From Lachnospiraceae bacterium (GTDB lineage Bacteria > Bacillota > Clostridia > Lachnospirales > Lachnospiraceae), in contig JAAUZD010000023.1 of assembly GCA_014804785.1 (NCBI GenBank), forward strand, positions 311,528 through 375,527: a stretch of 64,000 nt of DNA, given 5' to 3'. The notes below the pieces were generated by a model. The model searched no databases. It saw only the letters and a program-made list of their open reading frames with translations, and was not told the DNA's origin. This document shows, piece after piece, positions 1 to 9,511 of the stretch; positions within the stretch are counted from its first letter, which is position 1, and every line of letters starts with the position of its first letter. The position numbers and the translations under genes were made by a program.

Positions 1-78
1 TATTTCTTCACTGTACGAGATAACCTCAGGGCTGATGCCCATGTCACGGTACATGTTTTCTATATCTGAATGCTTCAT
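1..78 (-). CDS. N-terminal fragment of a gene downstream of miaA (possible methionine gamma-lyase family protein)
   Basis: Only the first 26 codons lie in the window; the ATG at 76-78 follows an AAAGGAT ribosome binding site. The visible residues include the stretch MGISPEVISYSEEI. This resembles the start of the PLP-dependent methionine gamma-lyase/aluminium-resistance family, which often follows miaA in Clostridia. The family call is inference from so few residues and from position. It starts 21 bp after miaA and is probably the last gene of the miaB-mutS-mutL-miaA run. Confidence 0.45.
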   Translation of the reverse strand, partial: MKHSDIENMYRDMGISPEVISYSEEI

Positions 79-99
79 TTTTTATCCTTTCAATGCCTG

Positions 100-1041
100 T
101 TACAGTTTATCAATTTTTTCAATCATATAATTTAAGATTTTATTATTATCGTATGAAAAAGTCTTCTTCTCAATCCAGATTACATCCCGCTCCCGCTTAA
201 ACCATGTCAGCTGTCTTTTGGCAAAATGCCGTGTGCCCCGTTTGATTAGATAGACTGCCTCATCCAGCGTACACTCTCCGTCCAGATAAGAAAGAATTTC
301 TTTATATCCAAGCCCCTGCATAGATACCATATCTTTTCGGAAACCCATTTCTTTTAAAGTTCTTACTTCTTCTACCAATCCCTTTGCCAGCATCTCATCC
401 ACCCGCTGATCGATTCTCTGATAAATCAGTTGTCTGTCATCATTCAGCACAAAATAATAAAAATCATAGGGGGATTCTTTCTGCCGTTCAAGTTGATTAT
501 GCTGGGAAATAGGGGTACCGTTCAGCTCATAAAATTCCAAAGCCCTGATGATACGTTTTTGATTGTTGGGATGGATTGCTTTTGCAGAATCAGGGTCTAC
601 TTTTTCTAAATATTCATGAAGGAAACCATTGCCCTTTTCTCTGGCGGTTTTTTCCCATCTTTCCCTAATGGCGGAATGGTCTTTCTCTTCTCCAAAAGCG
701 ATATCGTACACAAGCGCCTGAATATAAAAGCCTGTGCCGCCTACAAGAATCGGTAAATGTCCGCGCTCGTAAATTCCTTTCATTGCTTCCTTTGCCAGTT
801 CCTGAAAACGGAAGACATGAAATTCTTCATCCGGATGAAGCACATCAATCAGATGATGAGGAATCCCTTCCATCTCCGTTTTTGTTATTTTGGCGGAGCC
901 GATGTCCATATATTTATAGACCTGCATGGAATCAGCTGAAATAATTTCTCCGCCGATACGTTTCGCAAGGCTGATGGATAATGCAGTTTTTCCCACAGCA
1001 GTAGGACCAGTAAGAACAATCAGCTTATTTTTTTGACTCAT
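100..1041 (-). CDS. miaA: tRNA dimethylallyltransferase
   Basis: Transfers a dimethylallyl group to N6 of A37 in tRNAs reading UNN codons. This makes i6A, the substrate that MiaB then methylthiolates. The 313-residue protein has the normal family length, a P-loop GPTAVGKT near residue 12, the SADSMQVY motif and the VGGTGFYI motif near residue 100. It starts 17 bp after mutL. MiaA and MiaB act in consecutive steps, and both lie in this run with mutS and mutL between them. Confidence 0.97.
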   Translation of the reverse strand: MSQKNKLIVLTGPTAVGKTALSISLAKRIGGEIISADSMQVYKYMDIGSAKITKTEMEGIPHHLIDVLHPDEEFHVFRFQELAKEAMKGIYERGHLPILVGGTGFYIQALVYDIAFGEEKDHSAIRERWEKTAREKGNGFLHEYLEKVDPDSAKAIHPNNQKRIIRALEFYELNGTPISQHNQLERQKESPYDFYYFVLNDDRQLIYQRIDQRVDEMLAKGLVEEVRTLKEMGFRKDMVSMQGLGYKEILSYLDGECTLDEAVYLIKRGTRHFAKRQLTWFKRERDVIWIEKKTFSYDNNKILNYMIEKIDKL

Positions 1042-1058
1042 TTCACTCCTTATATACT

Positions 1059-2963
1059 TTAGACGATACGTTTGAATTTCTTTTCAATCTCATATTTGCT
1101 CATGGATATAATCGTGGGGCGTCCATGAGGACAGTGATAAGGGTTGTCCAGCGCAAGCAGCTCGTCAAGAAGCGCTTCCATTTCTTTTAAATCAAGCTTA
1201 TTATTTCCCTTTACTGCGGATTTACATGCCATGGATGCCAGTTTGTGTAAAATCACTTCCGGTTTTCCCTTTGCCTCGTTTTCAGCAAGTTCATCCAGAA
1301 TATCCGTAAAAAGTTCCTTTTCATTGCAGCCATATAAATCAACAGGCATACTCCTCAGCGCCATGGAATTGCCGCCGAAGTCTTCCATCTCAAACCCAAG
1401 ATCTTCAAAATAAGAACGATATTCTCTTATCAGCATCTCCTCTCTGCCGGAAAGTGTAAGGATAACAGGAGGATTCAGCATCTGCGAGGGAATCTGCTTT
1501 GCTTCAAGTTCTTTCACAAGGCGCTCATATTTTACTTTCTCATGGGCAGCATGCTGATCAATAATGAACAGCTTGTCCTTAAACGCAACCAGCCAATAAG
1601 TGTCAAAAATCTGTCCCAAAATCTGATAATCTTCTTTTGCCTCTTTGGTCAGAAATTTTTCTTCAAAAAGATCCAGCTGGGCAGGTTTTTCTACTATAAT
1701 ATGCTCCTTTGCTTTGATAATATTTGCATGAATTCCTTCACCACTAACAAATTTTCCGGCATTTTCGTTGCCAATGATCTTATTTTGGGCTATTTTTTGC
1801 AAGAAATCACCTACCTTAGGTTCTTTTGGCAATTCTTTAACTGCCGCAGCGGTATGATATTCATTTTCTTCCTCTCTCAGTATAGCAGTACGTCTGACCT
1901 CGAATGGTTCGGGTGATTTGGGAAGCGGAATCTGTTCTTTCGAAGCCTCTGAAAGTTTTACATCGGGGATCAACTCTATTTCACGAAGCCGTTTCTGAAC
2001 CGCTTTAGAAATCTGTTCATAAAGTTCGCTTCCGTGAACCAGACGGATTTCCATCTTGGCAGGATGCACATTGACATCAATTGTATCCGGCTCCATGGTA
2101 AAGTGAAGTACAAAGAACGGAAATTTGTGTTGCATCAGATAAGCTCTGTACCCCTCTTCTATTGCTTTCGTGATGATATCATTTTTAACATAGCGGCCAT
2201 TTACAAAATAAGTCTCAAAATTTCTGTTGGAACGATTCAGTTCCGGTTTTCCAAGAAATCCACTGACAGATATTCCCTTATCCTGTAAGGAAAAGGGAAT
2301 CAGCGCGTCCGTAACATCTTTACCATAAATACGATAAATGACCTCTTTTAAACTGCCGTTTCCCGAGGTATGGAACTTCGTCTGACCATTCTGCATGAAT
2401 TTGATTGAAATATCAGGATGAGAAAGCGCAAGATGCTCCATCATATCCGATACATAACTGCCCTCTGTCTGAGGCTGCTTTAAAAATTTTTTCCTGACTG
2501 GTGTATTAAAAAAGAGGTTGTGAACTAGAAAGGTGGTGCCATCCGGGGCACCTACTTCTTCCATCTCCTCTTCGCATCCCCCGGCAATCTGATAATGCAC
2601 TCCGGTAAGGTCTTCTTTTATTTTCGTAATGACTTCTACCTGTGCCACTGCTGCAATACTGGATAATGCTTCCCCTCTAAAACCAAGGCTTTTCACATAG
2701 TCAAGATCATCAATGGAGGTAATCTTACTGGTGGCATGCCGGAGGAATGCTTTTTTGACCTGTTCTTTTTCAATTCCACATCCATTATCGGTCACTCTGA
2801 TTAGGGAGATTCCCCCATCTTTGATTTCCACCGTAATGGAAGATGCACCTGCATCAATCGCATTTTCAGTGAGTTCTTTTACAACACTTAAGGGGCGCTC
2901 TACCACCTCTCCGGCTGCAATCTTATCTATCGTGTTCTGGTTTAATAAATGAATAACCGGCAT
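1059..2963 (-). CDS. mutL: DNA mismatch repair endonuclease MutL
   Basis: Couples MutS mismatch recognition to strand removal. The N-terminal GHKL ATPase half shows NAIDAGA, DNGCGI and GFRGEAL. The C-terminal half carries the metal-binding endonuclease motif DQHAAHEKVKYE and the CPHGRP motif, as in Gram-positive MutL proteins that nick DNA themselves. The start chosen is the ATG at 2961-2963, which follows AGAGGAA and begins MPVIHLLNQ; this gives 634 residues. An upstream in-frame start would add 14 residues unlike the family. Gap to mutS is 35 bp. Expression probably depends on the promoter ahead of hybrid miaB. Confidence 0.97.
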   Translation of the reverse strand: MPVIHLLNQNTIDKIAAGEVVERPLSVVKELTENAIDAGASSITVEIKDGGISLIRVTDNGCGIEKEQVKKAFLRHATSKITSIDDLDYVKSLGFRGEALSSIAAVAQVEVITKIKEDLTGVHYQIAGGCEEEMEEVGAPDGTTFLVHNLFFNTPVRKKFLKQPQTEGSYVSDMMEHLALSHPDISIKFMQNGQTKFHTSGNGSLKEVIYRIYGKDVTDALIPFSLQDKGISVSGFLGKPELNRSNRNFETYFVNGRYVKNDIITKAIEEGYRAYLMQHKFPFFVLHFTMEPDTIDVNVHPAKMEIRLVHGSELYEQISKAVQKRLREIELIPDVKLSEASKEQIPLPKSPEPFEVRRTAILREEENEYHTAAAVKELPKEPKVGDFLQKIAQNKIIGNENAGKFVSGEGIHANIIKAKEHIIVEKPAQLDLFEEKFLTKEAKEDYQILGQIFDTYWLVAFKDKLFIIDQHAAHEKVKYERLVKELEAKQIPSQMLNPPVILTLSGREEMLIREYRSYFEDLGFEMEDFGGNSMALRSMPVDLYGCNEKELFTDILDELAENEAKGKPEVILHKLASMACKSAVKGNNKLDLKEMEALLDELLALDNPYHCPHGRPTIISMSKYEIEKKFKRIV

Positions 2964-2998
2964 AGTTCCTCTCATTCTGCCGCAGATGCGGCGAAACA

Positions 2999-5644
2999 TT
3001 ACCATCTGTTCTTCAACTTGTTCTGAAGCCTGTACAGCGTATTTAAAGCATCTAAAGGGGTAAGGTTGGAAATATCGATCTCCTTTAACTCATTTACCAC
3101 GTCCTCATCCGTCACAGTATCAAACAATGATATCTGGCTCAAATCCACTTCATCATATTTTACAGGCTTGCGCTTTCCGTCCTTCTGGTCGACCGCTATG
3201 CGCTGCACTTTTTCAAGAATGTCGTTGTCGCATAGCTGAGCTACGATTTCTTTCGCTCTGTCTGTGACCATTTCCGGTACACCTGCAAGTCTGGCGACCT
3301 GAATGCCGTAGCTTTTATCCGCACCGCCCTTGATGATCTTGCGCAAAAATACGATATCATCTCCTTTTTCCTTGACGGCAATGCAATAATTATTTACATT
3401 GCTCATCTTCCCCTCTAACTCCGTCAGTTCATGATAGTGGGTAGCAAATAAAGTCTTGGCTCCTAAAAGCTTTTTGTTGCTGATGTGTTCGATTACCGCC
3501 CATGCAATGCCAAGACCGTCAAAAGTGGATGTTCCCCGTCCAATCTCATCCAGAATGAGCAGACTATCAGAAGTGGCATTTCTTAAAATGTTGGCGACCT
3601 CGTTCATCTCCACCATGAATGTACTCTGCCCGCTGGCTAAATCATCCGATGCCCCCACTCTGGTAAAGATGCGGTCCACAAGACCGATGTTGGCGCTGGA
3701 TGCGGGAACGAAAGAGCCAATCTGTGCCATCAGGACAATCAGAGCGACCTGGCGCATATAAGTTGACTTACCTGCCATATTGGGACCTGTAATAATCGAT
3801 ACACAGTCTTTATGATTGTCCAGATAAGTGTCGTTGGATATGAACATGTCATCCGAAAGCATCTGCTCTACCACCGGATGCCGTCCTGCTTTGATATCAA
3901 TTATCCCCTTTTCGTTAATCAACGGACGGACAAAATGATTCCTTTCAGCTACGATTGCAAGGGAGGCAAGTACATCCAGTTTTGCAATCGCCTTGGCTGT
4001 TTTTTGGATGCGTTCCATCTCCCCGGCAATGGCATCTCTTATCTGGCAGAACAAATCATATTCCAGTGTAAAGAGCTTATCTTCCGCATTTAAGATGGTA
4101 TCCTCCAGTTCTTTTAACCGCGCGTTCGTATAGCGCTCCGCGTTGGCAAGGGTCTGCTTTCGGATATAATCATCCGGCACCAGACTTTTATAAGAATTGG
4201 TCACTTCATAATAATACCCGAACACCTTATTATAACGAATTTTTAAGTTCTTGATTCCGGTCCGTTCTCTATCCTCTTCTTCCAGCTTTGCCAGCCAGTC
4301 CTTCCCTTCTGTCTTGGCATTTCTCAGATTATCGATTGTTTCATCAAAACCTGTTCTGATTATGCCGCCTTCTTTGATGACAATGGGCGGTTCATCCTCA
4401 ATGGCATTTTCAATCAATGTGCAGATATCAGAAAGATCGTCCATTTCTTCCCTCAGCTGAAGCAGCAATTCGTCTTCAAATTCTCCCAGAAGCGTTTTGA
4501 TATGAGGAATCATCTGCAGGGAATTACGGAAGGCAATCAGATCTCTTGGATTTGCCGTTTTGTAGCTGACCCTTCCAAGAAGTCTTTCAAGATCATAGAT
4601 GGGGTTTAAGTATTCTCTGATTTCATCCCTGGTCATGGATGTTTGGAATAATGCCTCAACACCATTTAGTCGTTTTTCAATCTGTGTCTTGTCAATCAAG
4701 GGCTGTTCCAGATACTGCCGAAGGCTCCTTGCACCCATCGCCGTTCTGGTCTTATCCAGTACCCATAAAAGAGACCCCCTTTTCTGTTTTTCCCTTAAAG
4801 TCTCAGTAAGTTCCAGATTCCGTCTCGTGGAACTGTCAAGAAGCATGTAGCGGCTGGTGAGGTAAGGGTATAAATGGGTGAAATGCGAAAGAGAGGTTTT
4901 CTGCATATCCGTCAGATACAGCATCAGACTTCCGGCAGCAATCAGACCGGAAGGAAAATCTTCAATTCCCATTCCCTGCAGTGTAGTTACATGAAAATGC
5001 TTCAGCAGGCTTTTTCTACATCTGTCCTCATCAAAGAAATGAGGTTCAAGGGGATATACTGCAATGTGCAACCGGTCCTTTAAGTCTTCCACATCAATAC
5101 CGCTTACAAGAAACGCATCATTGCATATAATCTCGCTTGGACCATACTTGTTTATTTCATCTAAAAGCTTCTTGTTATCATCCGCCTCTGTCAGATAATA
5201 ATCACCGGTTGTCACATCGGCAATGGAAATACCACTTTTCCCTTGAAAATACGCAATACTCATGATGAAATTATTGCGTCCTTCATCGATGCCCTGCACA
5301 TTCAGGTTCGTGCCCGGTGTAACAATCCTTGCCACCTCTCTCTTAACAAGCCCTTTTGCCAGCTTGGGATCTTCCATCTGTTCGCATATTGCTACCTTAT
5401 AGCCCTTTGAAATCAGCTTATTCAAATATCCTTCCACGGCGTGATAGGGGATGCCGCACATAGGCGCCCTTTCCTCAAGTCCGCAGTTTTTGCCGGTAAG
5501 CGTGATTTCAAGTTCCTTGGATGCAGTGAGCGCATCCTCAAAAAACATTTCATAAAAATCACCTAACCTATAAAAGAGGATGCAATCCGGATATTCCTTC
5601 TTCGTTTCCAGATACTGCTTCATCATTGGTGTGAGTTCTGCCAT
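2999..5644 (-). CDS. mutS: DNA mismatch repair protein MutS
   Basis: Recognises base mismatches and small loops. The 881-residue product has the mismatch-contacting GDFYEMF motif near residue 27, Walker A GPNMAGKST, the DEIGRGTST signature and the THYHEL switch. The ATG at 5642-5644 follows GGAGGT and lies two bases after the miaB stop, so the genes are translationally close. An upstream in-frame start would overlap miaB by 40 nt and add 14 residues without family support. Because miaB has a phage-derived 5' end here, mutS transcription probably starts inside phage DNA. Confidence 0.97.
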   Translation of the reverse strand: MAELTPMMKQYLETKKEYPDCILFYRLGDFYEMFFEDALTASKELEITLTGKNCGLEERAPMCGIPYHAVEGYLNKLISKGYKVAICEQMEDPKLAKGLVKREVARIVTPGTNLNVQGIDEGRNNFIMSIAYFQGKSGISIADVTTGDYYLTEADDNKKLLDEINKYGPSEIICNDAFLVSGIDVEDLKDRLHIAVYPLEPHFFDEDRCRKSLLKHFHVTTLQGMGIEDFPSGLIAAGSLMLYLTDMQKTSLSHFTHLYPYLTSRYMLLDSSTRRNLELTETLREKQKRGSLLWVLDKTRTAMGARSLRQYLEQPLIDKTQIEKRLNGVEALFQTSMTRDEIREYLNPIYDLERLLGRVSYKTANPRDLIAFRNSLQMIPHIKTLLGEFEDELLLQLREEMDDLSDICTLIENAIEDEPPIVIKEGGIIRTGFDETIDNLRNAKTEGKDWLAKLEEEDRERTGIKNLKIRYNKVFGYYYEVTNSYKSLVPDDYIRKQTLANAERYTNARLKELEDTILNAEDKLFTLEYDLFCQIRDAIAGEMERIQKTAKAIAKLDVLASLAIVAERNHFVRPLINEKGIIDIKAGRHPVVEQMLSDDMFISNDTYLDNHKDCVSIITGPNMAGKSTYMRQVALIVLMAQIGSFVPASSANIGLVDRIFTRVGASDDLASGQSTFMVEMNEVANILRNATSDSLLILDEIGRGTSTFDGLGIAWAVIEHISNKKLLGAKTLFATHYHELTELEGKMSNVNNYCIAVKEKGDDIVFLRKIIKGGADKSYGIQVARLAGVPEMVTDRAKEIVAQLCDNDILEKVQRIAVDQKDGKRKPVKYDEVDLSQISLFDTVTDEDVVNELKEIDISNLTPLDALNTLYRLQNKLKNRW

Positions 5645-5646
5645 TT

Positions 5647-7101
5647 TTACCTCCAAATTTCCCCCAGGTAATAAAAGCCATGACATTCCTTTAAATATAC
5701 CGGTACAATCTGTCCAATCAGACTTTTGTCCCCCTTGAAATGCACGATTGTATTGTTGGACAATCTGCCCGTCATAAGACTTTCGTCCTGTTCATTGATT
5801 TCTTCCACAAGCGCATCCAATACCTGTCCTTCAAGCCTGCTAACTCTTTCCCTTGCCGTATCCTGCACTACTTTTAGAAGTCTGTCAAACCCTTCCTTCA
5901 CGACTGCCTCAGGTACCTGGTTTTCCATGGCTGCAGCAGGGGTTCCTGTCCGTTTGGAATAAATAAAGGTAAATGCGTTGTCATACTGTACTCTTCTGAT
6001 TACATCTATGGTCTCATCCACATCACAAGGCTCTTCACCTGGAAATCCCACGATAATATCGGTTGTGATTGCAATATCCGGTATTTCTTTTCTGATTTTT
6101 TCGGCAAGCGCCAGATATTGTTCCTTGGTATAATGCCTGTTCATGGCATTTAAGATCCTGGTGGATCCTGACTGAAGCGGCAGATGAAGATGTCTGCATA
6201 TTTTTTTTGATTCCTTCATCACTTGAATCAGCTCATCCGACAAATCTTTGGGATGAGATGTCATAAAACGAATCCGCTGCAAACCTTCGATTTTCTCTAC
6301 TTCCCTAAGAAGCTGCGCGAAGGTCATGGGATGCTCTAAATTCTTTCCATAAGAATTCACATTTTGTCCCAGAAGCATGACTTCCACCACGCCGTCAGCT
6401 ACCAGCGATTCTATTTCATGAAGAATATCTTCAGGATTACGACTCCTCTCCCGCCCTCTTACATAAGGCACAATGCAATAACTGCAGAAATTATTGCAAC
6501 CAAACATAATATTGATTCCTGATTTAAAAGAATATTTCCGTTCAACCGGAAGATCCTCCACAATCTGATCTGTATCTTCCCAGATATCCACCACCATGCT
6601 GTCTGTCTCAAACATATTTACCAGCAATTCGGCAAACTTGTAAATATTGTGTGTGCCGAAAATCAAATCAACAAAGCGATAGCTTTGACGGATTTTCTCT
6701 ATTACAGAGGGTTCCTGCATCATGCACCCACACAGAGCAATCTTCATGTGTGGATTTTTCTTTTTCAGGCTATTTAAGTGCCCAAGTCGTCCGTAGACCC
6801 TCTGATTGGCATTGTCCCTGACGGTACAGGTGTTATAAATAACAAAATCCGCATTTTCATCTTCTGTCAGTTCATATCCTACCTTCTCAAGTATTCCTGC
6901 AAGTTTTTCAGAATCTCTGGCATTCATTTGACACCCGAACGACGTCAAGCTACACGTCAGCGGGCGGCCCAATTCTTCGGACTTCTTCTTCACAATCTCC
7001 CGACACTTCTTCATAAAATAATATTGCCTGTCCGGTTCTTCCGTTGGCGGCTCCTTCGTTAGATCCTGCGCTTCTATCCTATCTATATATTTATCATTCA
7101 T
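5647..7101 (-). CDS. miaB: tRNA-2-methylthio-N6-dimethylallyladenosine synthase, hybrid of phage 5' end and host body
   Basis: Radical-SAM enzyme that methylthiolates i6A37 of tRNA. Order: methylthiotransferase domain (GCQMN, YNTCTVR, CGCMMQ cysteines), radical-SAM CNNFCSYC motif, and a C-terminal TRAM domain. The 484-residue product looks intact. A second miaB 5' end (43627-43794) diverges from this one before, and stops matching after, the CQMN codons. The simplest reading is that the prophage integrated there and supplied codons 1-57 with its own leader. The start context, AAGGAATTTAACC ahead of ATG, is the leader used by several phage early genes. Both N-termini keep the family residues, so the enzyme should be active. 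Confidence 0.93.
   Translation of the reverse strand: MNDKYIDRIEAQDLTKEPPTEEPDRQYYFMKKCREIVKKKSEELGRPLTCSLTSFGCQMNARDSEKLAGILEKVGYELTEDENADFVIYNTCTVRDNANQRVYGRLGHLNSLKKKNPHMKIALCGCMMQEPSVIEKIRQSYRFVDLIFGTHNIYKFAELLVNMFETDSMVVDIWEDTDQIVEDLPVERKYSFKSGINIMFGCNNFCSYCIVPYVRGRERSRNPEDILHEIESLVADGVVEVMLLGQNVNSYGKNLEHPMTFAQLLREVEKIEGLQRIRFMTSHPKDLSDELIQVMKESKKICRHLHLPLQSGSTRILNAMNRHYTKEQYLALAEKIRKEIPDIAITTDIIVGFPGEEPCDVDETIDVIRRVQYDNAFTFIYSKRTGTPAAAMENQVPEAVVKEGFDRLLKVVQDTARERVSRLEGQVLDALVEEINEQDESLMTGRLSNNTIVHFKGDKSLIGQIVPVYLKECHGFYYLGEIWR
6923..6933. other. attL core of the prophage, inside miaB
   Basis: The 11-bp TTCATTTGACA (plus strand) is identical to 43646-43656. On the coding strand it covers the Cys-Gln-Met-Asn codons of miaB. 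Similarity continues on both sides with wobble-position differences, as expected if attP carries a copy of the same coding region. The exact crossover dinucleotide cannot be read from the sequence. Confidence 0.8.
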
Positions 7102-7147
7102 AATCGGTTAAATTCCTTTCTTTGCTAAAAAATCAATAACGAATTCT

Positions 7148-7176
7148 ATTATACACGAAATAACCATTTTTTGAAA
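7148..7176 (-). promoter_or_regulatory. Phage-borne promoter for hybrid miaB-mutS-mutL
   Basis: On the minus strand a perfect -10 TATAAT (7148-7153) lies 17 bp from a weak -35 TTTCAA (7171-7176), about 47 bp upstream of the miaB start. It is on the phage side of attL, so the lysogen uses a phage promoter for miaB and probably for mutS and mutL. Sequence match only; no transcript data. Confidence 0.65.
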
Positions 7177-7183
7177 GAAAAAT

Positions 7184-7218
7184 ATCCGGCTTTTTCCTCT
7201 TGTGAAGAAAAGCCGGAT
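7184..7218 (-). terminator. Terminator of the phage late operon
   Basis: An 11-bp perfect stem, ATCCGGCTTTT paired with AAAAGCCGGAT, has a 13-nt loop and is followed on the minus strand by ATATTTTTC. It lies after the endolysin and just before the -35 of the miaB promoter, so it should stop late phage transcripts from running into miaB-mutS. Confidence 0.8.
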
Positions 7219-7298
7219 CCCGTGATATATTATTCCTTGCTTTGCCGTTGACCGTTTTCCGCTTCTATGTCTTCATTGTATATTATCCCCTTCCCTGA

Positions 7299-8690
7299 TT
7301 ATTTTATGTAGATTTCGCCGGATCCTGATATGCCGCAAACATATCCCGACGGGATCTTCACCCATATAGCGCCGCCCGTTGCCTTTTCAAGCCCTTTACA
7401 CGTGACGACGGTTCCTTTCTTCAATACAGCTTTCCCGGCGCCGTCCGGGTAGCCGTGGGCCTTCCCGTCTGCCGTCAGTTCTGAAAATGAAAGCTTTTCG
7501 CCGTTCGGCGTCTTGCGTACATACATATTCGCCTGCAGGGTGTAGTTCCTGCCTACTTTATAGGCGGCGTCCGGTTCATTCTTTCCGGCGGGCGTCGGTG
7601 TTGCTGCCTGCTGCCCGGCGTACTTATCAAAATATTTCTGCCCGTTGGAAGCCCGCTTTTTCTGCGCCGTTGCGCTTTTATCTGCCGGGGCTTCATATCC
7701 AAGCATAAAAGCGCTTGCAGCGTCCGCCACGGATCCGGCGGCCTTTAACTGCTGCAATACTTTTTTATATCCGCCCTGCAATTCGTCCCACATAAAAGAA
7801 AGCTGAATATTCAGATCGCCGATTGATTTTCCGGCGGCCTTCGCCTTGTTATAAAGTCCCTGCTTCCTTGTGCTGTATGTCCATTGCGCAAGGCCGTACC
7901 CGGCGGCGTCCTTTGCGAAGTTCGTATATGTCCCGGCGTCAACTGCTGCCGTGTATTCATCATCAGACATGTTGATCCGTTTTTCGCAACTGTTTTGAAG
8001 GTTCCGCGTGTTCAGCCCGCTTTCTTCTTCAAAATTTCCTAAGATCCCGGCGGCTGCGTATGCGTTTAAACCTTTCCCGATCAAGAAATTCCAGATCGTT
8101 TTTTCTACCGTTGCCGCCGTTGGCGTTGTTGTGGGCGTTGTTACTGCCGCCGCCTTTGCCTTCGTGCCTGCCGTCAGGTTTACGGCCGCATGTGCGCCAT
8201 CATTCAAAAGAATATCACCCGGAAGAAGATATTCGGACGAAGACAAATATTTGCTTTCTGTTAAAACGGTGAAGCCCGCCTTCTGTAAAGCTGCCCGCAT
8301 GTTTCCGGTGTAACCGTCCGGGTTTATCTGCTTTAAGGCAGCAACCCCGCATTTATACCCGGCCGCGATAATATTTGCAAGCGTGGACGCGCTGCAATCC
8401 GCTTCGACGGGTGTTTTGATTGCCGCAGGGTTCCAATTTGCCGCCTTTAATGCGTCGTGGTACGTCCTGCGGTGTGTCTGGCAATAGCCGATATTATTAT
8501 TTTTTGCGGCCGCTTCGCTGATCCTTGCGATTTCTTCCCCGACTTTCTGATCCGGGAAGCGAAGAACGCACTTCCACGGGCGGGAATACCACGAAATGAC
8601 GGCGTATTCTTTCCCGGTCTGATCCCCCGGCGTTCCGCCCGTTGTCTTCCCGTTTTCGTTGCTTCCGCAATTACTGATCTTCGTTGCCAT
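7299..8690 (-). CDS. Endolysin: N-terminal cysteine amidase/peptidase, phage tail lysozyme domain, C-terminal SH3
   Basis: Peptidoglycan hydrolase for lysis. The first ~180 residues resemble NlpC/P60-CHAP-type hydrolases, with Cys99 in DCSAS and His167 in GAHAAVNL. Residues ~195-345 resemble the phage tail lysozyme family, with Glu residues in GNFEEESG. Residues ~375-463 look like an SH3-type wall-binding domain. A Thr/Pro-rich linker (about 180-195) joins the first two. There is no signal peptide, so release should need the holin, whose stop overlaps this start by 20 nt. It is the last late gene before the terminator at 7184. Confidence 0.88.
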   Translation of the reverse strand: MATKISNCGSNENGKTTGGTPGDQTGKEYAVISWYSRPWKCVLRFPDQKVGEEIARISEAAAKNNNIGYCQTHRRTYHDALKAANWNPAAIKTPVEADCSASTLANIIAAGYKCGVAALKQINPDGYTGNMRAALQKAGFTVLTESKYLSSSEYLLPGDILLNDGAHAAVNLTAGTKAKAAAVTTPTTTPTAATVEKTIWNFLIGKGLNAYAAAGILGNFEEESGLNTRNLQNSCEKRINMSDDEYTAAVDAGTYTNFAKDAAGYGLAQWTYSTRKQGLYNKAKAAGKSIGDLNIQLSFMWDELQGGYKKVLQQLKAAGSVADAASAFMLGYEAPADKSATAQKKRASNGQKYFDKYAGQQAATPTPAGKNEPDAAYKVGRNYTLQANMYVRKTPNGEKLSFSELTADGKAHGYPDGAGKAVLKKGTVVTCKGLEKATGGAIWVKIPSGYVCGISGSGEIYIK

Positions 8691-9024
8691 TGTCCGCGCC
8701 CCTTTCTGCTGCCGCTGCTGCTTTTGTTTCCTGAACCTGCTTCAATAACTGAATGATTTTATCATACCCGACCATGCTTCCGATCCACACAATAACAATC
8801 ATAATTGCAATACAGATAATATTGTTGACCGTCCACGGGATCCCCAAAAGCATATAAACGGCCGCCATTCCAAGCCCGCCGATTACTGCCGCATTGATTA
8901 ACGCGATCACGTTCGCGCTGTACTTGCGCCCGGCGTTGGTGTATGCCTTTTTGATCGCTTCTGTCAAAAGACCGCTAACCGCTGCCGCCGCTGTTATAAA
9001 TGTGATAAAAAGTGTAACTGTCAT
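8671..9024 (-). CDS. Phage holin
   Basis: A 117-residue membrane protein directly upstream of the endolysin, with an N-terminal hydrophobic helix (about residues 3-20) and further helices about 38-60 and 65-85, then a charged, Ala-rich tail. Size, topology and position match phage holins. The ATG at 9022-9024 follows GGGG. The palindrome ATATTACGCAATAT overlaps the start codon. An alternative TTG start would add three residues. Confidence 0.82.
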   Translation of the reverse strand: MTVTLFITFITAAAAVSGLLTEAIKKAYTNAGRKYSANVIALINAAVIGGLGMAAVYMLLGIPWTVNNIICIAIMIVIVWIGSMVGYDKIIQLLKQVQETKAAAAAERGADNGNEDQ

Positions 9025-9036
9025 ATTACGCAATAT
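9023..9036. promoter_or_regulatory. Dispersed 14-bp palindrome at the holin start
   Basis: ATATTACGCAATAT, one base from the perfect palindrome ATATTGCGCAATAT found through the prophage. It lies between the GGGG ribosome binding site and the holin ATG. Confidence 0.6.
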
Positions 9037-9043
9037 CCCCTTT

Positions 9044-9511
9044 CTATACCGATATATTTTCTTGTGTCGCTTCCGCTTCCGACGCCTTGCACATAACCAA
9101 GTCTTGAACGTGTCCTTCTGATTGCCTGATAATGTCTATTAGCTGTTCGTCCAGTTCTTCCGGGGACTGCCCGATCCGCTGCTTGAAGCGAATTGTCCTT
9201 TCAATGAATGAAAACCATTGATTTAATGCGTTTGAAAGCTTTTCTTTGTTGCTGTATGCCGTGTGTGCTATTCCTGCGAATACTGCAAGCCCGCATATAA
9301 CAACACTGAACGGCGTCAGGACTTCCGACGCCGAAAAAACAGGTTCTTCCATATTCAGGATCCGGATCACGCTGTAAACGAAGGCAATCACCGACACGAT
9401 CAAAAGGGCGTCCGGGATAATGACAATAAGCTTTGAATATGTAAAGCGCTTTGAAGACTTCCGGCGAAGATCGTCTTCTTCCCGCTTTAACTGCCTTCCT
9501 GCTACTGTCAT
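9044..9511 (-). CDS. Two-helix membrane protein in the lysis module, unknown function
   Basis: 155 residues. A basic N-terminus (to about 25) precedes a hydrophobic helix at about 27-48 and another at about 67-87, then an amphipathic, charged C-terminal half. I recognise no family. Its start overlaps the stop of the preceding coiled-coil gene and it lies just before the holin, which suggests a lysis role (antiholin, second holin or spanin-like), but this is inference from position. Confidence 0.6.
   Translation of the reverse strand: MTVAGRQLKREEDDLRRKSSKRFTYSKLIVIIPDALLIVSVIAFVYSVIRILNMEEPVFSASEVLTPFSVVICGLAVFAGIAHTAYSNKEKLSNALNQWFSFIERTIRFKQRIGQSPEELDEQLIDIIRQSEGHVQDLVMCKASEAEATQENISV

Noticed and set aside
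5645..5686. Longer MutS start overlapping miaB
   Set aside because: The extra 14 residues do not resemble MutS, and the ATG at 5642-5644 has a strong ribosome binding site.
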